Assembly (NCBI GenBank): GCA_024742705.1
Contig: JANSXZ010000013.1
Span: 1 to 64,000 of the forward strand
Length of the DNA stretch: 64,000 nt
From: Paracoccaceae bacterium
GTDB taxonomy: Bacteria > Pseudomonadota > Alphaproteobacteria > Rhodobacterales > Rhodobacteraceae
Reading direction: 5' to 3'
Made by a program: the position numbers and the translations under genes. Under the pieces are notes generated by a model. The model made no database searches, was not told the DNA's origin, and worked only from the letters and a program-made list of their open reading frames with translations. Of this stretch, positions 25,711 through 34,083 are shown in pieces. The first letter of the stretch is position 1, and each line of letters opens with the position of its first letter.

Positions 25711-26841
25711 ATGTACAAACCGGCGATCACCGGAACGGGGGTCTTTACCCCAGAAGAAATCATCACAAACGCCGAACTGGTTGCCTCGTTCAACGCCTAC
25801 GCAGACAAGGTGAACGCCGCCAATGCCGATGCCATAGCGGCCGGCACGGCCGAGCCGGTGCCCTATTCGTCGGAAGACTTCATCCTGAAGGCATCCGGCA
25901 TAGAACAGCGCCATGTCGTGAACAAATCCGGTGTTCTGGATCCCGACGTGATGCACCCGCTGCTGCGTCAGCGCAGCGACGAAGAACCGTCGATCATGGC
26001 CGAAATGGCCGTGGATGCCGCGCGCAAGGCCCTGGCGCAGGCCGGAAAGACAGCCGCCGATGTCGATCTGGTGATCTGCGCGGCCTCCAACATGGAACGC
26101 GCCTATCCGGCGATTGCCGTTGAAATTCAGGATCTTCTGGGTGTGCGCGGATTTGCCTTCGACATGAACGTTGCCTGTTCTTCGGCCACTTTCGGCATTC
26201 AGGCCGCCGCCGATATGGTCCGCGCGGGATCTGCGCGCGCCGCGCTTGTGGTCAACCCCGAAATCTGTTCGGCGCATCTGGAATGGCGTGACCGCGATTG
26301 CCATTTCATCTTTGGCGACGTGGCCACGGCCACGCTGATCGAACGGGCCGAAGACGCGACGGTGGACTATTTCGAGATCCGCTCGACAAGCTGCGCAACG
26401 GTGTTTTCCAACAACATCCGCAACAACAACGGATACCTGCGCCGCTCGCGCCCCGACGGCCTGGCCGATCGCCGCGACATGCAGTTCATGCAGAACGGTC
26501 GCAAGGTGTTCAAGGAAGTGCTGCCGATGGTCAGCCAGCACATCGGCGATCACCTGGCCGCGGAAGGCATCGACAGCGCCGATCTGAAGCGGGTCTGGCT
26601 GCACCAGGCCAACAAGTCGATGAACGATTTCATCGGCCGCAAGGCACTGGGCCGGACACCCGCGCCCGGCGAACAGCCGAACATCCTTCAGGACTATGCC
26701 AACACGTCCTCTGCCGGATCGATCATCGCCTTTTCGCAGTATTCCAACGATCTTGCGCCCGGCGATACCGGGGTGATCTGTTCGTTCGGCGCCGGCTATT
26801 CGGTGGGATCGGTCCTGGTTGAACGTCACGCAGCGCACTGA
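25711..26841 (+). CDS. Beta-ketoacyl-ACP synthase III family protein (FabH-like)
   Basis: A 376-residue thiolase-fold condensing enzyme with an intact Cys-His-Asn triad: Cys156 (NVACSSATF), His298 (WLHQANKSMND) and Asn331 (YANTSSAGS). It is about 50 residues longer than E. coli FabH, with an extra segment around residues 28-60 (YADKVNAANADAIAAGTAEPVP) and another after 225. This suggests a second, specialised KAS III rather than the housekeeping FabH, which in this group usually sits with plsX. Substrate unknown. GGAGG is well placed before the ATG at 25711. Confidence 0.88.
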   Translation: MYKPAITGTGVFTPEEIITNAELVASFNAYADKVNAANADAIAAGTAEPVPYSSEDFILKASGIEQRHVVNKSGVLDPDVMHPLLRQRSDEEPSIMAEMAVDAARKALAQAGKTAADVDLVICAASNMERAYPAIAVEIQDLLGVRGFAFDMNVACSSATFGIQAAADMVRAGSARAALVVNPEICSAHLEWRDRDCHFIFGDVATATLIERAEDATVDYFEIRSTSCATVFSNNIRNNNGYLRRSRPDGLADRRDMQFMQNGRKVFKEVLPMVSQHIGDHLAAEGIDSADLKRVWLHQANKSMNDFIGRKALGRTPAPGEQPNILQDYANTSSAGSIIAFSQYSNDLAPGDTGVICSFGAGYSVGSVLVERHAAH

Positions 26842-26849
26842 ACGGCGAT

Positions 26850-27443
26850 ATGGCCAAGCTGTATTTCAACTATTCCACGATGAACGCCGGCAAATCGACG
26901 GTCCTTTTGCAGGCATCGCACAACTATCGTGAAAACGGGATGCAGACCTACCTGCTGACCGCGCAGATCGACGGGCGTGCCGGCCGGGGCCGCATCGCCT
27001 CGCGGATCGGCATCCATGCCGAGGCCGATACCTTCGCCGCTGGCGACAACCTGTTCGACAAGATCACGGCGCAGTTGTCGCAGACCGCGCCGGCCTGCGT
27101 TTTCGTCGATGAAGCCCAGTTCCTGACACGTGATCAGGTCTGGCAACTGGCGCGCGCGGTAGACGACCTGGGAGTGCCGGTGATGTGTTATGGGCTGCGG
27201 GTGGATTTTCGCGGGCAATTGTTTCCCGGCTCGGCCGCCTTGCTGGCGCTGGCCGACGAAATGCGCGAGGTGCGCACCATCTGCCGTTGCGGCAAGAAGG
27301 CCACGATGGTCATTCGCCAGGACGACAAGGGCCGGCCCATCCGAGAGGGCGCGCAGGTCCAGATCGGCGGGAACGAAACCTATGTATCGCTGTGCCGGCG
27401 CCATTGGCGCGCGGCGATGGGCGATCTGACACCGGGCAGTTAA
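26850..27443 (+). CDS. tdk: Thymidine kinase
   Basis: A 197-residue type II thymidine kinase. The P-loop STMNAGKST is at residues 9-17, the catalytic Glu88 is in VFVDEAQFL, and zinc-ribbon cysteines lie in ICRCGKKA and SLCRRHW. It phosphorylates thymidine (and deoxyuridine) in pyrimidine salvage. It follows the ketosynthase gene by 8 bp and overlaps the convergent hydroxyacid dehydrogenase gene by 4 bp at the stop codons. Confidence 0.96.
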   Translation: MAKLYFNYSTMNAGKSTVLLQASHNYRENGMQTYLLTAQIDGRAGRGRIASRIGIHAEADTFAAGDNLFDKITAQLSQTAPACVFVDEAQFLTRDQVWQLARAVDDLGVPVMCYGLRVDFRGQLFPGSAALLALADEMREVRTICRCGKKATMVIRQDDKGRPIREGAQVQIGGNETYVSLCRRHWRAAMGDLTPGS

Positions 27444-28399
27444 AAGGCTGTCACCCGGTTGGGCACGGCGGCCCCTTCGGCAAAGGCCACCAGGTTGTCC
27501 AGCGCCATCTGGCCCATGTTGGATCGCACCTCGCGCGCGGCGGTGCCAAGGTGCGGCAGCAGCGTCACCTGCTCCATCTCGAGAAGATCGTCCGGCACCA
27601 TCGGTTCGCGGGCATAGACATCCAGCCCCGCACCGGCGATGCCACCGCTCTGCAAGGCGGCGATCAGCGCCGGTTCGTCGACCACGTCGCCACGCGAAAT
27701 ATTGACGAAATGCGCCCAGGGACGCATCGCGCCCAGCACGTCAGCCCCGATCAGGTTGCGTGTTTCCGCGCCGCCCGGCACCGCGGCCACCAGAACATCG
27801 ACCCGCGCGGCAAGGTCGGTCAGCGTGGCGTCGCGCTCGGCCGGAAACGGCAGGGTCTTTTCGGACCTGTTGAAATAGCGCACCGCCATGTCGAAACCGA
27901 AGTGGCAGCGCCGTGCAATGGCCTGTCCGATCCGGCCCATGCCCACCACACCCAGCGTCTTGCCCGTCAGGTGCAGGCCCAGCATCTGCGTGGGATGCCA
28001 GCCCTCCCATTGCCCGGCGCGCACCATGCGCTCGCCCTCGCCCGCGCGCCGCGCCGACATCAGCATCAGCATCACGGCAATGTCCGCGGTGGCGTCCGTC
28101 ACCGCGCCGGGCGTGTTCGAAACGACAACCCCGGCGCGTTCGGCGGCGGCCACGTCGATGTGGTTGTAGCCGACCCCAAAGTTGGCAAGAAGCCTGCATC
28201 GCAGCTGCGTCACATCGCCAAAGACCGCCGCATCAAAGCGATCGCCCAGCGCCGGCATGACCAGATCGTAGTCGCGCAGCGCGACGCGCAGTTCGTCGGC
28301 ATCCAGCACCGCGTTCGACGGCCGGACCGTTGTATCGAAACACGCCCTTGCCCGGCTTTCCACGTCATCCGGCATGGGCCGCGTGATCAGAAGTTTCAT
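27440..28399 (-). CDS. 2-hydroxyacid dehydrogenase (D-glycerate/glyoxylate reductase-like)
   Basis: A 319-residue D-isomer-specific 2-hydroxyacid dehydrogenase. The NAD(P)-binding motif GVVGMGRIGQAIA is near residue 148. The catalytic Arg is in VNISRGDVVDE near 233, Glu in LDVYAREP near 262, and His in TLLPHLGTAAREVR near 280. RLLANFGVGYNHIDV near 68 is the substrate-loop motif of the glyoxylate/hydroxypyruvate reductase group. Exact substrate not determined. Its ATG overlaps the stop of the CsaA-like gene (TGATG), making it the last gene of the ybjN-proC unit. Confidence 0.9.
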   Translation of the reverse strand: MKLLITRPMPDDVESRARACFDTTVRPSNAVLDADELRVALRDYDLVMPALGDRFDAAVFGDVTQLRCRLLANFGVGYNHIDVAAAERAGVVVSNTPGAVTDATADIAVMLMLMSARRAGEGERMVRAGQWEGWHPTQMLGLHLTGKTLGVVGMGRIGQAIARRCHFGFDMAVRYFNRSEKTLPFPAERDATLTDLAARVDVLVAAVPGGAETRNLIGADVLGAMRPWAHFVNISRGDVVDEPALIAALQSGGIAGAGLDVYAREPMVPDDLLEMEQVTLLPHLGTAAREVRSNMGQMALDNLVAFAEGAAVPNRVTAF

Positions 28400-28737
28400 C
28401 AATGCATCCGTCCTCCGTCGGGCACCGGCCGATCCGGCCCGATCAGAACGATATCGCCGTTTTCATCCGGCAGGCCAAGAACCAGAACCTCGGACATGAA
28501 AGGGCCGATCTGGCGCGGCGGAAAGTTCACCACCGCCATCACCTGTTTGCCGACCAGCGTATCGGGCGCATAGTGCCGCGTGATCTGGGCCGACGACTTG
28601 CGTTCACCGATTTCGCCATCGAATTGCACCCACAGCTTGATCGCCGGTTTGCGTGCCTCGGGAAAGGCTTCGGCGCGGGTTATGCGGCCGACCCGGATAT
28701 CGACACGCAGGAAGTCGTCGAAAGTGATATCAGCCAT
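28399..28737 (-). CDS. tRNA-binding domain protein (CsaA-like)
   Basis: A 112-residue single-domain OB-fold protein: FLRVDIRVGRITRAEAFPEARKPAIKLWVQF and VVNFPPRQIGPFMSEVLVLG are the CsaA/tRNA_bind signature. In Bacillus the family member CsaA binds tRNA and has export-chaperone activity; the role here is inferred from the family only. The start at 28737 overlaps the proC 3' end by 8 bp, and the stop overlaps the dehydrogenase start, so the three genes are probably co-translated. Confidence 0.9.
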   Translation of the reverse strand: MADITFDDFLRVDIRVGRITRAEAFPEARKPAIKLWVQFDGEIGERKSSAQITRHYAPDTLVGKQVMAVVNFPPRQIGPFMSEVLVLGLPDENGDIVLIGPDRPVPDGGRMH

Positions 28738-29545
28738 CCGCCAGCTCCCGCGCGCGGCGTGCCGCAGCGCCCACCGCCCGGTCCAGCAATGCCGGGAACC
28801 CAGTTTCCGCATCCATCAGAACCTCCAGCGCCGCCTGGGTGGTGCCATTCGGGCTGGTCACGTTCACGCGCAATTGCGCAGGTGCCTCGTCCGAGGCTTC
28901 CGCCAGCATCCCTGCGCCGGCGACCGTGGCCTTGGCCAGTTGCATCGCCATCGCCTCGGGCAATCCCTGCGCCACACCGGCGGCGGCCAGCGTTTCGATC
29001 AGGTGAAACACATAGGCCGGGCCCGATCCGCTGACGCCGGTTACGGCATCCATCTGCGATTCGTCGTCCAGCCGGACAACTTGACCCACCGCGCCAAGAA
29101 GCCTTTCAGCCAGGTCCATGTGACCGGCCCCCGCAGCTCGGTTGCCGACAATCGCGGAAATGCCCCGCCCGATGGCGGCAGGCGTGTTGGGCATCGCCCG
29201 CACGATGGGCGTGGCCGCACCCAGCGTCTTCTCGTAGAAGGCCATCGACGTGCCCGCCGCGACCGACACGAACAAAGTGTCGCCACCGCCCAGCGGCGCC
29301 AGTTGCGGAAGGGCATCCTGCATCATCTGCGGCTTGACCGCGATAAGAACGATCGCCGGCGCGGTGGGCAGGGGTGCATTGATCTGCACACCTTGCGCGC
29401 GCAGCCAGTCCGACGGATGCGGGTCCAGGATCCAGACGGACGAGGGCGCAAGCCCGCCGTCCAGCCACCCGGCCAGCATCGCCGATCCCATCTTGCCGCA
29501 GCCCAGCAGCACGAGGCCCCGTGCCGCCACCTGTTCCATGTTCAT
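28730..29545 (-). CDS. proC: Pyrroline-5-carboxylate reductase
   Basis: A 271-residue enzyme of proline biosynthesis that reduces pyrroline-5-carboxylate with NAD(P)H. The Rossmann motif LLGCGKMGSAML is at residues 13-24, VKPQMMQDAL is near 70, RAMPNTPAAIGRG is near 115, and the C-terminal signature VSGSGPAYVFHLIETLAAAGV is near 168-188. The ATG at 29545 has GGAGG eight bases upstream; the next ATG two codons on is less well placed. Lies downstream of ybjN with 37 bp between them. Confidence 0.96.
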   Translation of the reverse strand: MNMEQVAARGLVLLGCGKMGSAMLAGWLDGGLAPSSVWILDPHPSDWLRAQGVQINAPLPTAPAIVLIAVKPQMMQDALPQLAPLGGGDTLFVSVAAGTSMAFYEKTLGAATPIVRAMPNTPAAIGRGISAIVGNRAAGAGHMDLAERLLGAVGQVVRLDDESQMDAVTGVSGSGPAYVFHLIETLAAAGVAQGLPEAMAMQLAKATVAGAGMLAEASDEAPAQLRVNVTSPNGTTQAALEVLMDAETGFPALLDRAVGAAARRARELADG

Positions 29546-29582
29546 CGGATGCCCTCCCGACAGTCGCGTTCAGGGCTATGGT

Positions 29583-30083
29583 CTACGCGCGCCCGTAGGC
29601 CTCTGCAATGGCCACCTGCATCGCTTCCGACGGCGATCTGTCCGCCCAGACCAGCAGTTGCATGGCAGGATAGTATCTCTCCGCGCTCATCACCGCGGTC
29701 GATATCATCGTGTCGATCTGATCGGGCCCGGCCACCTGGTCGCCCGAAAGGATCAGGCCATAGCGGTACACCATCAGCTTCTGTTCCGCCCAGAAGGTGA
29801 AGGCGCCGGCCCAGCACTGATCGTTCATCGCATTGATGAGCTCGTAGAGCAGAGCATGCTTTTCGGCGGGCGGCTCCATCTCAAAGGTGCAGACCAGACG
29901 CAGCGTCTGATCGAACCCCGACCAGGCAAGGGTGATGGAATAGGTGCGCCACTGGCCCTCGACCGCCATGGCGATCTGATCGTCGCCCAGCCGGTCGAAC
30001 TCCCAGTCGTTGTACTCGGCCAGATGTTCGACAATGTCGATGGGGTGTATTTCTTCTTCCAGATACTGATCGGAAAGGGCCAT
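29583..30083 (-). CDS. YbjN domain-containing protein
   Basis: A 166-residue soluble protein of the YbjN family (EEEIHPIDIVEHLAEYNDWEFDRLGDDQIAM; then HALLYELINAMNDQCWAGAFTFW, which has a type III secretion chaperone-like fold in known structures). YbjN affects stress and motility in E. coli, but the mechanism is unclear. In Rhodobacteraceae it is usually next to proC, as here. GAGGTG precedes the ATG at 30083, and a nested hairpin lies just upstream of that site. Confidence 0.88.
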   Translation of the reverse strand: MALSDQYLEEEIHPIDIVEHLAEYNDWEFDRLGDDQIAMAVEGQWRTYSITLAWSGFDQTLRLVCTFEMEPPAEKHALLYELINAMNDQCWAGAFTFWAEQKLMVYRYGLILSGDQVAGPDQIDTMISTAVMSAERYYPAMQLLVWADRSPSEAMQVAIAEAYGRA

Positions 30084-30101
30084 GTGCCACCTCACTACTC
30101 A

Positions 30102-30137
30102 CTAGCGGGTCAGGGGCGGCAGCGCCCCAAGCGCTAG
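30102..30137 (-). promoter_or_regulatory. Nested hairpin in the ybjN leader
   Basis: CTAGCG at 30102-30107 pairs with CGCTAG at 30132-30137, and inside it GGGGCG (30113-30118) pairs with CGCCCC (30123-30128) around a GCAG loop. It ends seven bases upstream of the ribosome-binding site of ybjN as read on the minus strand. It could affect translation initiation or terminate transcription arriving from ubiK, but no T-run follows. Confidence 0.4.
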
Positions 30138-30222
30138 ATGCCTGCTCTACGGACCGGGGCGATCCCCCGTATCCATACCAGATATGGTGATCTGTGCCCG
30201 AGATCGTGGCAACCCCTATTCT

Positions 30223-30241
30223 TGCGCACCGACGCAATAAG
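30223..30241. promoter_or_regulatory. Lrp-like motif upstream of ybjN-proC
   Basis: TTGCGCACCGACGCAATAA matches TTTCGCACTGGCGCAATAA at 35447-35465, in the lrp-trxB intergenic region, at 16 of 19 positions. It contains the dyad TTGCG-N6-CGCAA. That it is bound by the Lrp protein encoded at 34888 is inference. Confidence 0.35.
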
Positions 30242-30408
30242 TTGTGGACAGACGCGCGGCGCCCGCAAAATCCTCGTTCAAAGTGGGGTCCGGGTGCGCC
30301 ATCGCCGCATGCCGGGCGCATGACATGGCAAAACGGCGCAACGGCCGGATCGGGCGTCGCGCCGGCAAGAGGGTGGTTTTGAAATGGCGCGGCAGCGCCG
30401 CCGCCGGA

Positions 30409-30657
30409 TCAGTCGCCGTTCTTGGCTTCCAGCGCGGCGATGCGCGCCGCCAGCGCGGCATTCTCCTCGCGGGCCTTCTGGGCCATTGCGCGCACCGCAT
30501 CGAATTCTTCGCGGGTTACAAAATCGCGGTCGGCCAGCCAGCGGTCGATCATCGACTTCATCGCGGTTTCGGCCTCTTCGCGCGCGCCCTGCGCCACGCC
30601 CATCGCATTGGTCATCAACTGCGAGATATCGTCCATCATCTTGTTGCGGGTCTGCAT
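30409..30657 (-). CDS. ubiK: Accessory factor UbiK family protein (BMFP domain)
   Basis: An 82-residue helical protein. The first 45 residues are amphipathic ([35 protein letters not shown]) and the C-terminal part ([31 protein letters not shown]) is a coiled coil, the plan of the BMFP/YqiC/UbiK family, which assists ubiquinone biosynthesis and associates with membranes. GGAG lies about eight bases from the ATG. Divergent from lgt across 94 bp. Confidence 0.88.
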   Translation of the reverse strand: MQTRNKMMDDISQLMTNAMGVAQGAREEAETAMKSMIDRWLADRDFVTREEFDAVRAMAQKAREENAALAARIAALEAKNGD

Positions 30658-30751
30658 CGCATCGTCTCCTTTAACGTTGCGCAACATATGGGCGCACAGC
30701 GGGCATTCGGCAAGCTTGACTTGCCCCCCGCCACGCGGGCATCAGTCGCGC

Positions 30752-31633
30752 ATGTTCGCCGCCCTGCCCTTCCCCGACCTGTCGCCCGACCTGATTTCGG
30801 TCACCGTATTCGGCGTCACGCTGGCGCTGCGCTGGTATGCCCTGGCCTATATCGCGGGCATCCTGATCGGCTGGCGGCTCGCGCTGGCTGCGGTGCGCAG
30901 CCCGGCGCTGTGGCCCGGTGCGCAGCCGGTCATGACACCCGCCCAGATCGAGGCTTTCATCACCTGGTCGATCGTCGGAATCATCCTCGGCGGGCGTCTG
31001 GGTTTCGTGCTGTTCTACCAGCCGGGCTATTACCTCCGGAACCCGGACCAGATCCTCATGATCTGGCAAGGGGGCATGGCATTCCATGGCGGCTTGCTGG
31101 GCGTGGTGGTCGCCGCCTGGATCTTTGCCCGGCACCACCGCCTGCCCAGACGCGGCGCCGCCGATCTGATCGCCCTTGCGGTGCCTTGCGGCCTGATGCT
31201 GGGCCGGCTTGCGAATTTCATCAATGCCGAACTCTGGGGCCGGGCCACCGATTTGCCCTGGGGCGTGATCTTTCCGGGTGACGCGGCGCAGTTCTGCCCC
31301 GGCGTGGCCGGCGCCTGCGCCCGGCATCCCTCGCAACTCTACGAGGCGCTGCTCGAGGGCCTTGTTCTGGGTCTGCTGCTGATCTGGCTGGTCTGGCGGC
31401 GCCGCGCGCTGCTCTGGCCGGGATATGTGGCGGGGGTGTTCTTTGCCGGCTACGGTGCCGCGCGGTTTGCCGTTGAATTCGTGCGCCAGCCCGACGCGCA
31501 ATTCGTGACACCGGGCAATCCGCTGGGGCTGGCGCTGCACGCGGGCGGCTACGGGCTGACCATGGGACAACTGCTGTGCCTGCCGATGATCGCGCTGGGG
31601 CTGTGGCTGATGCAATCGGCACGCAAGACATGA
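30752..31633 (+). CDS. lgt: Prolipoprotein diacylglyceryl transferase
   Basis: A 293-residue integral membrane enzyme with about seven transmembrane helices. It carries the Lgt signature [14 protein letters not shown] near residues 149-162, the essential HGG motif in [11 protein letters not shown] near 110, and [13 protein letters not shown] near 190. It transfers diacylglycerol from phosphatidylglycerol to the lipobox Cys of prolipoproteins, such as the M48 lipoprotein in this window. The stop codon overlaps the next gene as ATGA. A longer frame upstream crosses the divergent ubiK gene and is rejected. Confidence 0.96.
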   Translation: MFAALPFPDLSPDLISVTVFGVTLALRWYALAYIAGILIGWRLALAAVRSPALWPGAQPVMTPAQIEAFITWSIVGIILGGRLGFVLFYQPGYYLRNPDQILMIWQGGMAFHGGLLGVVVAAWIFARHHRLPRRGAADLIALAVPCGLMLGRLANFINAELWGRATDLPWGVIFPGDAAQFCPGVAGACARHPSQLYEALLEGLVLGLLLIWLVWRRRALLWPGYVAGVFFAGYGAARFAVEFVRQPDAQFVTPGNPLGLALHAGGYGLTMGQLLCLPMIALGLWLMQSARKT

Positions 31634-32688
31634 CCCTGGGCGACGTGCTGCGCGCGCGGATCGCACGCAACGGGCCGATCGGCCTTTCCGAATTCATGGC
31701 CGAATGCCTTTTGCACCCCACGCTTGGCTATTACACCACCCGCGATCCGCTGGGCGCGGCCGGCGATTTCGTGACAGCGCCCGAGATCAGCCAGATGTTC
31801 GGTGAACTTCTGGGGCTCGCGCTGGCACAGGCCTGGCATGATCAGGGCCGGCCGGCGCGTTTCACGCTGGCCGAACCGGGGCCGGGCCGCGGTACGCTGA
31901 TGGCCGATGCCCTGCGCGCCGCGCGCGCGGTGCCCGGTTTTGCCGATGCCGCACAACTGACGCTGATAGAAGCGTCCCCGGCGCTGCGCGCGCGCCAGGC
32001 CGAAACCCTGCGCGATCATGCACCCCGATGGATAGAGAGCTTTTCCGACCTGCCCCGGCAGCCGCTGTTCCTGGTGGCAAACGAATTCCTCGATGCCCTG
32101 CCGATGCGGCAATTCGTGCGGGCCGGTCCGGCCTGGCGTGAACGCCACGTCGGCCTGCAGGATGGCAACCTTGTCTTTGGCCTGGGGCCGGCGCTGCCGC
32201 AGCCGGCGTTGCAGGCACGCCATGACGATACCCGCGATGGCGATCTGGTCGAGCATTGCCCCGCGCTGGCCCCGATCGCCGAAACCATCGGCGCGCGCAT
32301 CCGCGACCACGGGGGGGCGGCGGTGATCGTGGATTACGGCGACTGGCGGTCGCTGGGCGATACCTTGCAAGCGCTCAGCGGTCACGCCCGTGTCGACCCG
32401 CTGGCCGATCCCGGATCCGCCGATCTGACGGCCCATGTGGATTTCGAGGCGCTGGCCCTTGCCGCGCCCTGCGCGCACAGCCGGCTGACCCCGCAGGGCG
32501 TGTTTCTGGAACGCCTGGGCATCACCGCCCGCGCCCGCAACCTGGCCGCCCGGCTGACCGGCACGGCACAGGCCGAACTGATCGCCGCACATCGAAGGTT
32601 GACGCACCCCGATGAAATGGGAAACCTGTTCAAGGTGATCGGCCTTTATCCCGAAGGTGCGGCCCCGCCACCCGGATTGATCCCATGA
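31630..32688 (+). CDS. Class I SAM-dependent methyltransferase, MidA/NDUFAF7 family
   Basis: A 352-residue protein of the COG1565/DUF185 family: [48 protein letters not shown] near 15-62 is the family signature, and [13 protein letters not shown] near 82 is the SAM-binding loop. The eukaryotic homologue NDUFAF7 dimethylates an arginine of a complex I subunit, so an assembly role for respiratory complex I is plausible but not shown in bacteria. It overlaps lgt and pgeF by 4 bp on each side. Confidence 0.92.
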   Translation: MTLGDVLRARIARNGPIGLSEFMAECLLHPTLGYYTTRDPLGAAGDFVTAPEISQMFGELLGLALAQAWHDQGRPARFTLAEPGPGRGTLMADALRAARAVPGFADAAQLTLIEASPALRARQAETLRDHAPRWIESFSDLPRQPLFLVANEFLDALPMRQFVRAGPAWRERHVGLQDGNLVFGLGPALPQPALQARHDDTRDGDLVEHCPALAPIAETIGARIRDHGGAAVIVDYGDWRSLGDTLQALSGHARVDPLADPGSADLTAHVDFEALALAAPCAHSRLTPQGVFLERLGITARARNLAARLTGTAQAELIAAHRRLTHPDEMGNLFKVIGLYPEGAAPPPGLIP

Positions 32689-33440
32689 CGCTGGAAATCC
32701 TGACGTCCGAAGCACTGGCCCCATTGCGCCACGGGTTCTTCACCCGCCGGGGCGGCGCGTCGTCCGGGGTGTTTTCGGGCCTGAACTGCGGCACCGGATC
32801 TTCCGACCAATCCGACATGGTGGCGATCAACCGCCAGCGTGTGGCCGAGGCGATGGGCGCGGCGCAGGGCACGCTCTGTGCGATGCGGCAGGTGCATTCG
32901 GCGGATGTGGTCACGCTGACCGGCCCGCCCGATGCCAAACCGCGCGCCGATGCGATGGTCACACGGCAACCCGGCCTCGTGCTGACGGTTCTGACGGCCG
33001 ATTGCCAGCCCGTTCTGTTTTCGGACCCGGCCGCGCGGGTGATCGGCGCGGCACACGCCGGATGGCGCGGCGCGCTCGACGGGGTGCTGGAGGCGACGGT
33101 GGACGCGATGGTTGCCCTTGGGGCCAACCGTGCCAACATCCGCGCGGTCATCGGCCCGTCTATCAGCCAGCGCGCCTATGAGGTGGGCCCCGAATTCCTC
33201 GACCGTTTTCTCGATGCCGATCATGGCTTTGCCCGGTTCTTCGCGCAGGGCGCCGGCGACAGGATGCTGTTCGATCTGCCGGGCTTCGGGCTCGACCGTC
33301 TGCGCGCGGCAGGCGTCGGCGCGGCAGAGTGGACACGGCACTGTACCTATTCGGATGCCGAGCGATTCTTTTCCTACCGGCGCAGCGTCCACGCCCGCGA
33401 AGCGGATTACGGCCGGCTGATCGCGGCGATCACGCTGTAA
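32685..33440 (+). CDS. pgeF: Peptidoglycan editing factor PgeF (laccase-domain/LACC1 family)
   Basis: A 251-residue protein of the YfiH/DUF152 family. The zinc-binding triad is intact: His71 (RQVHSADVV), Cys107 (LTADCQPV) and His124 (AAHAGWRG). Members have been shown to have purine nucleoside phosphorylase/adenosine deaminase-type activity, and E. coli PgeF prevents mis-incorporation of Ser into peptidoglycan stems. It is the third gene of the lgt operon, each junction being a 4-bp overlap. Confidence 0.94.
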   Translation: MTLEILTSEALAPLRHGFFTRRGGASSGVFSGLNCGTGSSDQSDMVAINRQRVAEAMGAAQGTLCAMRQVHSADVVTLTGPPDAKPRADAMVTRQPGLVLTVLTADCQPVLFSDPAARVIGAAHAGWRGALDGVLEATVDAMVALGANRANIRAVIGPSISQRAYEVGPEFLDRFLDADHGFARFFAQGAGDRMLFDLPGFGLDRLRAAGVGAAEWTRHCTYSDAERFFSYRRSVHAREADYGRLIAAITL

Positions 33441-33685
33441 GCCGCGCCCGCTGGGGCCAGTGTTTGCCACAATTGCGACCCAAATCATATCAGCCACGCC
33501 GGACTATCCGGTAAAAACGCCATATTTTCATGTAGTTGATCTGGTTTTTGCGGTCTTGCGAAATTGGGCAAAAAACGTCTGAAATTCCTCAAACCTGCCC
33601 AATGCCAGCCGCAGTTCAACGTCACATTGATCGACAGACAAAGACAAACAGGCCCGGACGCCAGGCCGCATCAGGAGACACTGCC
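33441..33685. promoter_or_regulatory. AT-richer leader region of the PWAR small protein
   Basis: A 245-bp region of lower GC than its surroundings. ATTGGGCA at 33563-33570 is inverted as TGCCCAAT at 33596-33603 (25 bases between arms). No promoter boxes are obvious by eye. Confidence 0.35.
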
Positions 33686-33832
33686 ATGAAAACCCGCAAC
33701 CGCTTCATCAAATCCGTCGTTGCAACCGCTCAGGCGAACGACACGGTTCTGCCCTGGGCCCGCAGCAAGGCGCGCGTTGTCACGCTCAAGCCGACGGCCC
33801 AGGTGATCCAGCTGAACCTCAAAAGCGCCTGA
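33686..33832 (+). CDS. Small conserved protein with PWAR motif (48 aa)
   Basis: A 48-residue basic protein beginning MKTRNRFIKSVVATAQANDT and containing LPWARSKAR. The FIKSV-x-x-TA...LPWAR pattern is, as I recall it, that of a very small protein common in Rhodobacteraceae with no known function. CAGGAGA is optimally spaced before the ATG at 33686. No signal peptide or membrane segment. An upstream in-frame ATG at 33536 would add 50 residues of unlikely sequence. Confidence 0.72.
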   Translation: MKTRNRFIKSVVATAQANDTVLPWARSKARVVTLKPTAQVIQLNLKSA

Positions 33833-34083
33833 CCGAAGGCCGGAACCCGCCGCACGCGACCCGGACGTTCGCGTGCCAAGCACCTGAGGGGAACCCGGAG
33901 CCCCGACCGCATCCGCGACACACCCGTCGCAGGATACCTGCAGGTCACTCTCCGTCAAACGGACGCCGCGCACCGGATTGCCACCGGAAGATGCGCCCGG
34001 ATCGAAACACTCACCCGAGTGTCAATCTGTCGTTGTCGGTGGGGGCCGGCGCTGATCTGACCTTTGACGTAAAGGGCTGCCGC

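Larger units (their letters stand above)
30084..30408. other. 325-bp intergenic region upstream of ybjN
   Basis: Leader and promoter region of the minus-strand ybjN-proC unit and the 3' flank of ubiK. It holds a nested hairpin at 30102-30137 and an Lrp-like motif at 30223-30241. No gene, RNA family or repeat copy is recognisable. An open frame of 94 codons on the minus strand is a shadow of ubiK and is not supported. Confidence 0.45.

Noticed and set aside
22047-25793. 1248-codon open frame antisense to carB
   Set aside because: The translation is His/Arg/Gly-rich and low in hydrophobic order, as expected for a mirror frame of a high-GC gene; carB on the other strand is unambiguous.
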